Below, piece after piece: positions 57,113-64,000 of a stretch of DNA of 64,000 bases. A program made the position numbers and the translations under genes. A model generated the notes under the pieces. That model searched no databases. It was not told the DNA's origin and saw only the letters and a program-made list of their open reading frames with translations. Positions within the stretch are counted from its first letter, which is position 1; every line of letters begins with the position of its first letter. This DNA comes from an uncultured Eubacterium sp. (GTDB lineage Bacteria > Bacillota > Clostridia > Lachnospirales > Lachnospiraceae), in contig CAKREC010000004.1 of assembly GCA_934316925.1 (NCBI GenBank), positions 1-64,000 on the forward strand, given 5' to 3'.

Positions 57113-58326
57113 TGATAAAAACTGAAGACGAGAGGATCAGTCTTGATCAGTATCCAGAAAGTCACGTTTTAAAGCAAATTGATCCTTCATTTTCGTCCTA
57201 CCAGTGCATTGGTAGGGGGGGAACTTCCATAGTGTATTTGGCGTGGAATGAAAAGGATGGAAAGAACTATATTGTAAAGGAGTATTATCCACGAATACCG
57301 AAAAATTTCATTGGGAATTTGCAATATAGCAGAAAAAACAATGGGGAGCTTTTGATTAATTGTGATAATGAAACAAAAAAACAACAGGAAATTAATAGAC
57401 AAGAACAAAGAATGCAGTATGAACTGAATGTATTAAAAGATATTTTTTCTGATGAAACGCAATTTAAAAATAGTAATCATGTATTGCCTGCAGCTAGTCC
57501 CTACCAATTAAAACGCATAGGGGATACATTGTATGCTATCACGGAATTTAGGGCAGGAAATACATTGGCTGGCATAGTTATGGATCAAAAGGCTTCTTCG
57601 ATCAAAGAAAGATTTGAAGATTCCATAAAAATAACCAGACAGCTCATATCATTGGTTGAACCTCTATTTTCTAAACGCGGATGGCTGCATGGAGATTTAA
57701 AACCGGAAAACATATGGATCGGTCGGGATTATGGTGCAACCGATGACTTGGCTGATAACATCTATATAATAGATTATGGTTCTAGTTTCAACTATGAGAA
57801 GTATAGGGAAAAGATTGAAAATGCGAATAATGATCTTGCCAAAATGAAGGAAATAGCAGAAGAAATTAAAGCTAATGAAAGTATAGGATTTTCAAGTGTA
57901 AATTATTGCTCAAAAGCATTGGAAGAATTAGCGGAAGCAAAATTGCAGTATCAATGTGTCAATTATAATATTAATCTCCGGAATTTAATTGAAAAAATGT
58001 GCAAAATTGATCAGGCCAGTGATTTATATTCGATTGTTAAAATCTTTTATTATATGGTAACAGGAGGAAAATGGTATAACAACAACGTAGATGTACTGGA
58101 AGAAAGTTATGAAGTTAGTGTTGTTCAGAAGATAAAAGCTATAATGCAACGGAATGAGAATGGAGGATATACAACATATGAAGATGTGAAATATGATTTA
58201 GATATTTTAGAAGCAATTTATGAAAAAAGGGCTGTTCCTGAAGTATTAATTGGGGCGATTATAAACAATGACGAATTAAAACTCAAAAGTTTTAATGAGC
58301 GTTTATTGTGTTCTTTGGAAGAATAA
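57112..58326 (+). CDS. Ser/Thr protein kinase
   Basis: 404 residues, soluble. The glycine loop is IGRGGTSIVYLAW (near 35), the ATP lysine is in YIVKEYY, the catalytic loop is HGDLKPENIW with Asp195, and the metal-binding Asp221 is in IIDYGSSF (a DYG form of DFG). All key catalytic residues are present, so the enzyme should be active. A charged insert (about 225-290) lies where the activation segment would be. ATG 57112 overlaps the preceding stop; GGAGG is 9 nt upstream. A GTG at 57109 is an alternative. Confidence 0.9.
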   Translation: MIKTEDERISLDQYPESHVLKQIDPSFSSYQCIGRGGTSIVYLAWNEKDGKNYIVKEYYPRIPKNFIGNLQYSRKNNGELLINCDNETKKQQEINRQEQRMQYELNVLKDIFSDETQFKNSNHVLPAASPYQLKRIGDTLYAITEFRAGNTLAGIVMDQKASSIKERFEDSIKITRQLISLVEPLFSKRGWLHGDLKPENIWIGRDYGATDDLADNIYIIDYGSSFNYEKYREKIENANNDLAKMKEIAEEIKANESIGFSSVNYCSKALEELAEAKLQYQCVNYNINLRNLIEKMCKIDQASDLYSIVKIFYYMVTGGKWYNNNVDVLEESYEVSVVQKIKAIMQRNENGGYTTYEDVKYDLDILEAIYEKRAVPEVLIGAIINNDELKLKSFNERLLCSLEE

Positions 58327-58351
58327 TTAATATTTTTGGAAGTTGAAGATG

Positions 58352-58399
58352 AATATCCTGATACAATGAGAAAAATTTATTGTATCAGGATATTTTTTT
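58352..58399 (+). terminator. strong intrinsic terminator splitting the island
   Basis: A 16-bp perfect stem, AATATCCTGATACAAT (58352-58367) with its complement (58379-58394), 11-nt loop, then seven T. It ends the NACHT-to-kinase unit. Confidence 0.92.
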
Positions 58400-58460
58400 G
58401 CAAAAAATTATAAATATCCCCAAAATGCACTTCGGACATATTAAGGAGGAAAAGAAAAAA

Positions 58461-59213
58461 GTGAAAAAGAAGATGTATATAACGGGAGACCGTGGTGGTC
58501 AGATAAAGCCATTTGAAAATGACATATTATTAAATAATTTAGATGATGGCGATTACTTATTTATCACAGGCGATTTTTCGTTTATCTTTTCTCAGATTGA
58601 AAATAACATGTGGGAAGGGATGAAATTAGACTTATTAGCCAGAAAGCCATGGATCACTTGTTTTATTGATGGCAATCATGAAAACCATGCCGCTTTGGGG
58701 AAATATCCCGTTGAAATCTGGAAAGGGGGACAAGTTCATGTTATTCGTAGAAGTTTATATGGCGTTCCGCAAATAATACATCTTATGCGTGGTGAGGTAT
58801 ATGAAATTGAAGGAAAGAAAATATTTAGCTTTGGTGGCGCATATTCTGAAGACTCGGAATATAGGATAAGAAACCACAATTGGTGGCCTGAGTTAGAGCT
58901 GCCTAATAAAGCAGAGATGAAAAATGGAACAAACAATTTAAAAAAAAGCTGCTGGAAGGTGGACTATATATTAACACATACATTGCCTGCTGGTGTTTTT
59001 AAAACGGAATATAGACATAGCGGCGTTAGTCAGGAAAGAGATTTTAGACAATATCTGGAGAAGATAAGAAAAAAATGTCAATTTACCAGATGGTATAGTG
59101 GACATATTCATTTGGATTCCGAAATAGACGAAAAAAACACATCGGTATTAAATTGTATAAGAAATATAGAAACAAATGAAATTGTTGGATACATGAATCA
59201 AAAAAAAATGTAG
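58461..59213 (+). CDS. metallophosphoesterase
   Basis: 250 residues from GTG 58461, which has AAGGAGGA about 11 nt upstream (ATG 58473 is possible). Calcineurin-like motifs appear in order: ITGDRGG (Asp10), FITGDFSF, DGNHENH, ILTHTLP and YSGHIHLD. The first motif is normally D-x-H-G; here it is D-R-G-G, so one metal-ligand His is absent. It precedes the vWA-PP2C-kinase trio and may be a second phosphatase or a nucleotide/RNA phosphodiesterase. Confidence 0.88.
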   Translation: MKKKMYITGDRGGQIKPFENDILLNNLDDGDYLFITGDFSFIFSQIENNMWEGMKLDLLARKPWITCFIDGNHENHAALGKYPVEIWKGGQVHVIRRSLYGVPQIIHLMRGEVYEIEGKKIFSFGGAYSEDSEYRIRNHNWWPELELPNKAEMKNGTNNLKKSCWKVDYILTHTLPAGVFKTEYRHSGVSQERDFRQYLEKIRKKCQFTRWYSGHIHLDSEIDEKNTSVLNCIRNIETNEIVGYMNQKKM

Positions 59214-59285
59214 ATTATTTTGGCTGTGCTGACATGCGGAACGGTTATAATCATAAAGAAATGTAAGAAAGAGGAGGAATTTATT

Positions 59286-60095
59286 ATGGTAAAAGATTTT
59301 GATGAATTAAATTTGAATGACATTCGTGAAGAGTACTTAAATGATTCGGATGAAGTGTTGTGTCTTACGGTTGTTGTAGATCATTCGAATTCAATGGGAG
59401 TAGCAAAGGCAATGATTGAAATGATTCCAGCAATCATCAAAAAAATCCTGGAAAAAAATCCAGAAGCAGTTGCAAAAGTCAGAGTATGCATTATAACATA
59501 TGGCACAAAAATTGAGCAGGTGTGTGATTTTGTTTCAGTACGGGACATTCCAGAAAGGAATGAATACACCCCTATGGGGAATACATCTACATCAATTGCA
59601 TTAAACAAGGCATTTGATGTCACTAAGGCTGAAATGAGAAAGTGGGGCGCATATCCGATCAACAAAAAAGTAAAACCTGGAATTGTAATTCATGTTACGG
59701 ATGGCGTTCCAGTAGAAGAAGATGCTGTGGAAAAAATTGAAAATGTAATCAAAAAATACGATAGCTATACAAACCTGCAAGGCGATAGGAAAATAAAGAT
59801 CATATCAATTGGCACAAATGAAAAAGCCTGTAAAATCCTGGAATATTACAGTGACTCCACATACGTATCTGATGACTATGAAGGCATTGAAGATGCAATC
59901 ACCAACATATCAGACATTGTTTCCTGCTTGTCTTCTGTAAGTTCAAATGTTGATACAACAACGGGAGAGGTCTATGAGGAGATCCCTGAACAAATTGTAA
60001 TTCCGAGTCCTGGAGAAGGTGTATTGGAGATCAAAGAACGAAAGAAAAGTATGTTCCCGTTTAAAAGTATATTTGGAAAGAAATTTGATGATTAA
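59286..60095 (+). CDS. vWA domain protein (TerY/YegL-like)
   Basis: 269 residues. The MIDAS metal site is complete: DHSNS (Asp32), Thr in MGNTSTS (near 99) and HVTDGVP (near 138). The layout matches TerY/YegL proteins, which travel with a PP2C and a kinase, as here. The C-terminal tail is basic and short. ATG 59286 follows GAGGAGG; the longer frame from 59220 lacks a site. It is probably the adaptor or phospho-target of the trio. Confidence 0.9.
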   Translation: MVKDFDELNLNDIREEYLNDSDEVLCLTVVVDHSNSMGVAKAMIEMIPAIIKKILEKNPEAVAKVRVCIITYGTKIEQVCDFVSVRDIPERNEYTPMGNTSTSIALNKAFDVTKAEMRKWGAYPINKKVKPGIVIHVTDGVPVEEDAVEKIENVIKKYDSYTNLQGDRKIKIISIGTNEKACKILEYYSDSTYVSDDYEGIEDAITNISDIVSCLSSVSSNVDTTTGEVYEEIPEQIVIPSPGEGVLEIKERKKSMFPFKSIFGKKFDD

Positions 60096-60113
60096 TCGAG
60101 GAGGGACAGGTTT

Positions 60114-61064
60114 ATGGATGAAGATATGCAATTGGTATCGGCATTGTCAAATCAAGGTGCTATACATAAGGAAAATGACATGCCAAATCAAGATTATGTT
60201 GTCAAAGAAGTTTTTCGGTCCAACAAAAGGAAAAAGTACACCTTGTTGGTAGTATGTGATGGAGTCTCTGCTTCTTTAGAAGCAGAGACAGCCAGCCGAT
60301 TTTTGGGAGAAACAGCAAAAAAAATTTTTGAGGCATATGTAAAAAAATATGGCGATCGCAGCTTTAATATAAGAAAATTGAAAAAAATTATAGATAGCCT
60401 TTATTTTGTCTATATGAGTTTTATACAAAAGGGAACCGGCAACTTAAAGGACTATGGCTCTACCATGGAAATGATAGTTATATACCAAAATAAAGCATAT
60501 TGTTTTCATGCAGGGGACGGCATGATTCTCACCATGAATACAAAAGGAGAAGTTTTGATGTCGTCAGTGAAGAATCATTCTGGAAGTGAGCCAGGAGCTG
60601 TTTATCCTTTTTATCAAAAAGAAAAATGGGATTTTTTTGTGCACAATGACGTTTGTGCAGCTATGGCAATGAGTGATGGAGCTTCTGGGGAGCTGTTTTT
60701 TGCACCAATTCTCAGAAATGGTTACTTATTTGATCCGCTTGTACTGCTTCCTTTTTTAGATGTACGATTTCACAAAAATGTAAAGTCCTTTTTGCGATAT
60801 CAGAAGAGCTATATAAAAAAGGCTTTGGATGATACTGCTTTGATGTATAAGGGGTTTACAATGTTGGATTTATGCAAAGGAACTGATATGAAGGAAGTGA
60901 AAAGGCATTTTGAAGAGGGAGCCCCATTAAGACGTTTCTTGAAAGTCAATAAAGATGATGCTACTTTTGTTTTTTGGACAAATTTTGATACGCTACCGGA
61001 AAAATATGATTTAAAAGACAAAATTCCTGATTATTACGAGATTTGGAAAAGGGAAAGAATTTAA
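60114..61064 (+). CDS. PP2C-type protein phosphatase (YegK-like)
   Basis: 316 residues. Metal-binding residues are in PNQDYVV, VVCDGVSAS, MAMSDGASGE and KDDATFVFW; STMEMIVIY and HAGDG complete the fold. It lacks membrane segments. It starts 18 nt after the vWA gene and is followed 42 nt on by the kinase, and most likely removes phosphate placed by one of the two island kinases. Confidence 0.9.
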   Translation: MDEDMQLVSALSNQGAIHKENDMPNQDYVVKEVFRSNKRKKYTLLVVCDGVSASLEAETASRFLGETAKKIFEAYVKKYGDRSFNIRKLKKIIDSLYFVYMSFIQKGTGNLKDYGSTMEMIVIYQNKAYCFHAGDGMILTMNTKGEVLMSSVKNHSGSEPGAVYPFYQKEKWDFFVHNDVCAAMAMSDGASGELFFAPILRNGYLFDPLVLLPFLDVRFHKNVKSFLRYQKSYIKKALDDTALMYKGFTMLDLCKGTDMKEVKRHFEEGAPLRRFLKVNKDDATFVFWTNFDTLPEKYDLKDKIPDYYEIWKRERI

Positions 61065-61106
61065 AACTGCTAGGATTTTTGAAGTTGGCAAGAGGGGGTG
61101 TTTAAT

Positions 61107-62591
61107 ATGAAGTTAAGTAAATTGTCATTACAGGATATTAATAAAGGGGGGATGCAGGGTACGATAAAACGGGTCAACAAGAATTATGTCGTGAAATTAT
61201 TGCATACGCCCCAAAAAACAAATGAAGAAAAGATAAAAAAGATGTGTGAAGTGCAGCAATTGAAAAACGAAAAAAATATTTGTTGGCCACTTGACTGTTT
61301 ATACGATGACAATGAGACCTTTAGAGGATACCTGATGAGATCTGCTCCGACAGCGGCGCAACCATTTACTACACTTTTTAATTCAAAATCATATGAGTTA
61401 CTTGGAACAACGAATACGGTTACTGTTGCACAAAATCTGATACGAGTTGTTGGAAAACTGCATCAAAATGGGATATTGCTATGCGACTTCAATCCCAATA
61501 ATTTTATGCTTGACATGAACACTTATGAAGTATATGCAATTGACACTGACAACTTTCAATTTGAAACATATAATGGTGAACAATATAAAAGAGATGTCGC
61601 ATGCTCGTTATATTTGGATTCCAAAATTCAGTTGGACATCGAAAGACTGAAAAAAAGGGGAATCAAATCAGAGGAAATTATTACGAAATTGCCTTATGGC
61701 ATCTTTACTTACAAGACAGATATGTTCAGCTTGATGATCCTGGTCTTTCAAGTATTAATGAATGGGGTTCATCCATATACAGGTATGTTCGACGGGAAAA
61801 ATATCATTGAACAAAAAAATATTATTGAGAGCTATATGCCGTATTTCGGTACGGGCAAAAAAACTGATCTGGGTCACAACCGGCCACCAATTCAGGTGCT
61901 AAACAACGAGTTGTATTTGATGTTTTATCAAGCTTTTTTAAAGGATCGGACGTATTCTGAGAACGAACTATTGGAAGCACTGGCAAGATATAAGAATCAA
62001 TTGACGGAACGCTGCATACATGAGCATTATATTCAGAAAGATTTGAAGGCTTGCTGCCCATGGTGCAAAATAAATGCAACTAAAAACAGGACGACAAAGA
62101 AGAAAGATGATATACAATTAATAATGACACCAAAACCCAAAATAACAGAGCCTCCCTCAAAAATGTCGATGTCTACGAATCATAAATATGTTGATCAGCA
62201 TCAACAGAATGCTCTGGAAAAAGAAAAGAAAAAAAGGATTGCTCTAACAATGATTTTCCTTATTGTAGCGGCAATCGAGATAGCATTTTTTGTAAAGGGA
62301 CAGTTAGCTGAGTACTACAACGTATTTACAGGTGGGCAAGAAATACTTGAAGGTACGGCAAAGTATTTGATGCTATTTGCAGGTTTAGCAGCTGCCCTGC
62401 TTGTATCATTTTTTTACGACGCTTTTGATAATCTATCGCCAGGTTTCACAATTGCGTTGGATTTGGCCACTCAAGCCGGAATTTACTATTTGCTCTTGGA
62501 CCTTATAGGGGCATTTGTGACGATAGCAAGCTATCTACTAATAGGGCTGATTTCGATTGCTGTGATTGCGTTATTCATGAAAAGTCTTTAG
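61107..62591 (+). CDS. membrane-linked protein kinase of the TerY-P/YegI type
   Basis: 494 residues. The kinase fold begins GGMQGTIKRVNKNYVVKLLH; the catalytic loop is LLCDFNPNNFML and the DFG position reads IDTDNFQF. The D-x-N-P-x-N and D-x-D-x-F-Q forms are those of the E. coli YegI family, so this is family-typical rather than degenerate. A zinc-knuckle-like CIHEH...CCPWC (near 308-325) and a charged linker follow, then three to four membrane helices (about 375-490). ATG 61107 follows AGAGGGGG. Third member of the vWA-PP2C-kinase trio. Confidence 0.86.
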   Translation: MKLSKLSLQDINKGGMQGTIKRVNKNYVVKLLHTPQKTNEEKIKKMCEVQQLKNEKNICWPLDCLYDDNETFRGYLMRSAPTAAQPFTTLFNSKSYELLGTTNTVTVAQNLIRVVGKLHQNGILLCDFNPNNFMLDMNTYEVYAIDTDNFQFETYNGEQYKRDVACSLYLDSKIQLDIERLKKRGIKSEEIITKLPYGIFTYKTDMFSLMILVFQVLMNGVHPYTGMFDGKNIIEQKNIIESYMPYFGTGKKTDLGHNRPPIQVLNNELYLMFYQAFLKDRTYSENELLEALARYKNQLTERCIHEHYIQKDLKACCPWCKINATKNRTTKKKDDIQLIMTPKPKITEPPSKMSMSTNHKYVDQHQQNALEKEKKKRIALTMIFLIVAAIEIAFFVKGQLAEYYNVFTGGQEILEGTAKYLMLFAGLAAALLVSFFYDAFDNLSPGFTIALDLATQAGIYYLLLDLIGAFVTIASYLLIGLISIAVIALFMKSL

Positions 62592-62614
62592 TTTTTGAAA
62601 AGGTGGTTGATGGT

Positions 62615-63304
62615 ATGAGAAAGAAAACATTGTTAATGATCTTATTAGTTGCATTTGTAATCGGTGCTTTGACGGTTGGTGTTAAACTGCTGAATTCTTT
62701 GAACGATAATCGTGAGGATTTTATTGAAGAAAATGAAAATATTACAAGTTTGAGTGAAAAAGCACATGATGAAAATAATGACGAAGAAGACACAGAAGAA
62801 GATCAGATCCTGCCAGAACAGGAAGTGTTTTCTTCGGGAGATGTTATTGACATTATAGATGATGCGAGTATACCTTGTATTTATGGGAACACAGACAATC
62901 TTTATGAAAAAAATGAAATAGATCCATATAATGAAAGTCAAGAATATGAGACAGAGTATTATATGTCCAATTATCAAACAAAATTTTCCAAACTTATAGC
63001 ATGCTATTCTGAAGAGTTACAAGGAGAAGTGTCCTTTCAACTAGACGAAAAATTTTCTCAATTAGAATTTACAATGGGATTGTGGGAAAGTGCGAATGAT
63101 AATTCTTGCATGGTCATTATATACAAAGGAGATCAGCAGCAGAAAAAGTCCATTTTAAAGGCGAAAATACATCCTTGTGAAAAGCCCAAAAGCTTTCAAG
63201 TGGATGTTGCGGATTGCAGTGTAATCACAATTAAAGCGATAGCAATAGGCGACACTATGCAGAGTTTTTTTGTGACAGATGGATTTAAGTTGACATACAA
63301 ATAG
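62615..63304 (+). CDS. single-pass acidic membrane-anchored protein
   Basis: 229 residues. One N-terminal membrane helix (TLLMILLVAFVIGALTVGVK) is followed by a very acidic linker (about 28-70) and a small beta-rich domain (about 115-229) with four Cys. The topology suggests an extracellular sensor or partner of the membrane-bound kinase 23 nt upstream. AAGGTGG is 8 nt before ATG 62615. No family recognised. Confidence 0.78.
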   Translation: MRKKTLLMILLVAFVIGALTVGVKLLNSLNDNREDFIEENENITSLSEKAHDENNDEEDTEEDQILPEQEVFSSGDVIDIIDDASIPCIYGNTDNLYEKNEIDPYNESQEYETEYYMSNYQTKFSKLIACYSEELQGEVSFQLDEKFSQLEFTMGLWESANDNSCMVIIYKGDQQQKKSILKAKIHPCEKPKSFQVDVADCSVITIKAIAIGDTMQSFFVTDGFKLTYK

Positions 63305-63365
63305 TGGGAGTTCGGATTAGACAGATGGAGATAATTATCGCAGCATTGCTAGGAGGATTTTTTTT

Positions 63366-63509
63366 ATGGTTATATTATATACAACAATATTCATTGCACT
63401 TTTGGTTGGGATTATTGCAATTCTGATACAGTTGATCGCAAAAGATGATTTGGATGAAGATGTGTTTATAGCAAACAATGACAATAATGATTATATGAGG
63501 AAATTGTAG
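63366..63509 (+). CDS. 47-residue membrane peptide
   Basis: Starts MVILYTTIFIALLVGIIAIL; one membrane helix (about 3-24), then an acidic, Asn-rich tail. AGGAGG (63351-63356) is 9 nt from the ATG. It lies between two longer genes in the same direction with tight spacing, which supports it as real. Function unknown. Confidence 0.6.
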   Translation: MVILYTTIFIALLVGIIAILIQLIAKDDLDEDVFIANNDNNDYMRKL

Positions 63510-63541
63510 AGGTAAATAATTAAAAGAGAGGATGTGTTTGA

Positions 63542-64000
63542 ATGAGCAATTTTGGTTATAGTTTGGTCGAGGATCCCGGTGGTGAGCAGCTTTTACGTGA
63601 AGCTGAGGCAAAAAATGTAGAATCTCATAGTAGAGTAGTGATTAATCCTGGATTTGGATGTCTGGCGATTGTTGACGGTGTGGCGTACATATACACAACC
63701 TCTGGACGATTTCCGATATATACTGGATTAAACCCATATTTTTCTGCGTTGCAAAATATCGTTTCCAAAGGAAAAAGTACACATACATCTAATTTTTATT
63801 ATTATGATACAGATCCAAATGTTTATAGGGATATTTCGTTTACAGTTCCCGATTTGTTTTGTAGGGATGTTGAAACACAGCTGCAGGGACAGTGTAATCC
63901 AATGATCAACATATCTGTTAGAATAGCTGATCCAGATGTTTTCTTTCACATAATTAAAGGATTTGACCTGAAAAATAACGCAATTGGAAATTTCCTTAAT
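63542..64000 (+). CDS. SPFH/Band-7-like protein, 5' part only
   Basis: 153 codons are open to the window edge, starting MSNFGYSLVEDPGGEQLL. The order NPGFGCLAIVDGVAYIYTTSG (about 35-55; first 20 residues form a strand pair), then GKSTHTSNFYYY, CRDVETQLQGQCNPMINISV and RIADPDVFFHIIKG resembles SPFH/YdjI-type proteins that assemble at membranes and bind or organise partners. GAGAGGATG lies just upstream. Partial, so the C-terminal domains cannot be judged. Confidence 0.6.
   Translation, partial: MSNFGYSLVEDPGGEQLLREAEAKNVESHSRVVINPGFGCLAIVDGVAYIYTTSGRFPIYTGLNPYFSALQNIVSKGKSTHTSNFYYYDTDPNVYRDISFTVPDLFCRDVETQLQGQCNPMINISVRIADPDVFFHIIKGFDLKNNAIGNFLN

Noticed and set aside
61500..61560. Second island kinase read as a dead pseudokinase
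   Set aside because: The unusual catalytic-loop and D-x-D forms are those of the YegI family; the key Asp and Asn are present, so loss of activity is not implied.
63325..63426. 33-codon hydrophobic ORF before the 47-residue peptide
   Set aside because: Poor ribosome site spacing and overlaps the better-supported 63366 ORF in another frame.
1..64000. CRISPR arrays, tRNA/rRNA genes, transposases, integrases
   Set aside because: No regularly spaced direct repeats, no cloverleaf-like or rRNA-like sequence, and no DDE or recombinase motif was found in any frame considered.

Overview
The window looks like a chromosomal segment of a low-to-mid GC, endospore-forming member of the Clostridia, most likely Lachnospiraceae. 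This rests on the spoIIA/sigF/spoVA locus, pyruvate phosphate dikinase, single-chain glycyl-tRNA synthetase, an M16C peptidase, lysine-rich Ig-like surface proteins and the frequent GTG/TTG starts. The genus cannot be fixed from sequence reading alone. Almost all genes lie on the + strand; the exceptions are a small membrane protein, a cold-shock gene and an Abi gene. No rRNA, tRNA, CRISPR array, transposase or phage structural gene was found.

Layout. 0.1-7.8 kb: a GH127 arabinofuranosidase, valS, a 48-residue protein and a zinc-ribbon/TPR membrane protein. 7.9-18.9 kb: spoIIAA-spoIIAB-sigF-spoVAA-spoVAB-spoVAC, then a 6 kb block that is not sporulation (a 99-nt palindromic element, a duplicated membrane protein, larE, a chemotaxis receptor, an amino-acid ABC transporter), then spoVAD-spoVAE. 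19-25.7 kb: a large Ig-like/YfaP surface protein, an AI-2E family permease, a polysaccharide deacetylase, a small membrane protein and csp. 25.9-36.9 kb: housekeeping genes (M16C peptidase, era, a YqzL-like gene, recO, glyQS, ppdK) with a tandem pair of secreted C39-like proteins. 37-45.7 kb: accessory genes (histidine phosphatase, ParE-type toxin-antitoxin, AraC regulator with a giant secreted GH39-like enzyme, GNAT, Abi/HEPN). 45.8-52 kb: a 1560-residue secreted protein that appears to join an M4 peptidase, a DUF3089-like hydrolase and an NlpC/P60 domain, then a FliB-like methylase with a small partner.

52.1-64 kb is the most unusual part. It is visibly AT-richer (about a third G+C in lines counted by eye) and reads as a signalling or conflict island. 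A first unit holds a NACHT-type STAND NTPase with C-terminal TPRs and no effector domain of its own, a Rossmann-like protein resembling YdcF/DUF218, a 586-residue protein with no family I recognise, and a Ser/Thr kinase. It ends in a strong terminator. A second unit holds a metallophosphoesterase, then a vWA/TerY-like protein, a PP2C phosphatase and a kinase with the family-specific Asp-x-Asp motif (the same trio as E. coli YegL-YegK-YegI), then a single-pass acidic protein, a 47-residue membrane peptide and the start of an SPFH/Band-7-like protein that runs off the window. The trio is a known association; its combination here with a NACHT unit and the unknown protein is the best candidate for an undescribed system. 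A role in stress or phage defence is inference.

Many promoters can be read directly, several with consensus or near-consensus sigma-A boxes. A sigma-G-like promoter precedes spoVAA.
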